From assembly GCF_003363155.1 (NCBI RefSeq), contig NZ_QRBE01000003.1:310001-374000 (forward strand): a stretch of DNA of 64,000 nt, written 5' to 3'. Source of the DNA: Dyella monticola (GTDB taxonomy: Bacteria; Pseudomonadota; Gammaproteobacteria; Xanthomonadales; Rhodanobacteraceae). The translations under genes were made by a program, and so were the position numbers. Positions 63,990-64,000 of the stretch are shown here, piece after piece; the first letter of the stretch is position 1; the number at the start of each line of letters is the position of its first letter. The notes beneath the pieces were generated by a model. The model did not search any database. It saw only the letters and a list, made by a program, of their open reading frames with translations, and was not told the origin of the DNA.

Positions 63990-64000
63990 GGGCTTGATCC

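Overview
The window is high-GC, densely coded chromosomal DNA from a gammaproteobacterium. The best fit is the Lysobacterales (Xanthomonadales), probably Rhodanobacteraceae (a Dyella, Luteibacter or Rhodanobacter relative). This rests on the glyA-nrdR-ribD-ribE-ribBA-ribH-nusB-thiL-pgpA order, the small H-NS with its C-terminal DNA-binding motif, ptsI, a Fur-boxed hemP and the many short palindromic repeats. No rRNA, tRNA, CRISPR array, transposase or phage gene was seen, and the genus cannot be fixed from this sequence alone.

Layout. 1-2.5 kb holds housekeeping genes (pyrF cut by the window edge, ettA). 2.6-6.6 kb is an accessory cassette: two paralogous genes with a near-identical N-terminus and different coiled-coil tails lie in inverted orientation around an effector-like gene. 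6.8-19.1 kb is the riboflavin and housekeeping block (glyA, nrdR, ribD, FMN riboswitch, ribE, ribBA, ribH, nusB, thiL, pgpA), interrupted by cysK and by a GH3 glycosidase plus an LD-carboxypeptidase. 19.3-21.8 kb has three tandem paralogous exported proteins of unknown function. An aldo/keto reductase and an iron-controlled hemP pair follow.

24.0-46.1 kb is the most striking part. A sigma-54 promoter with palindromic upstream sites precedes one MacA-like adaptor, one stand-alone ABC ATPase and twelve consecutive FtsX/MacB-type permease genes arranged as six A/B pairs. A periplasmic alpha/beta hydrolase follows, then an NtrC-type response regulator and its histidine kinase. The arrangement suggests that up to six permease heterodimers share one ATPase and one adaptor under dedicated two-component, sigma-54 control. 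The substrate is unknown.

46.2-64 kb returns to mostly core genes: qmcA-nfeD, a ThrE-type exporter, hns, proS, a DUF4124 protein, pssA-holD(?)-rimI, valS, a glycosyltransferase-like protein, tsaB, a divergent yeiH/LysR pair and ptsI. An isolated hcp (type VI secretion) overlaps a small exported protein tail to tail near 54.7 kb.

Two families of short palindromic repeats pepper the intergenic spaces. One copy of the ~110 bp family lies inside the ribD reading frame and is read through as about 40 extra residues.
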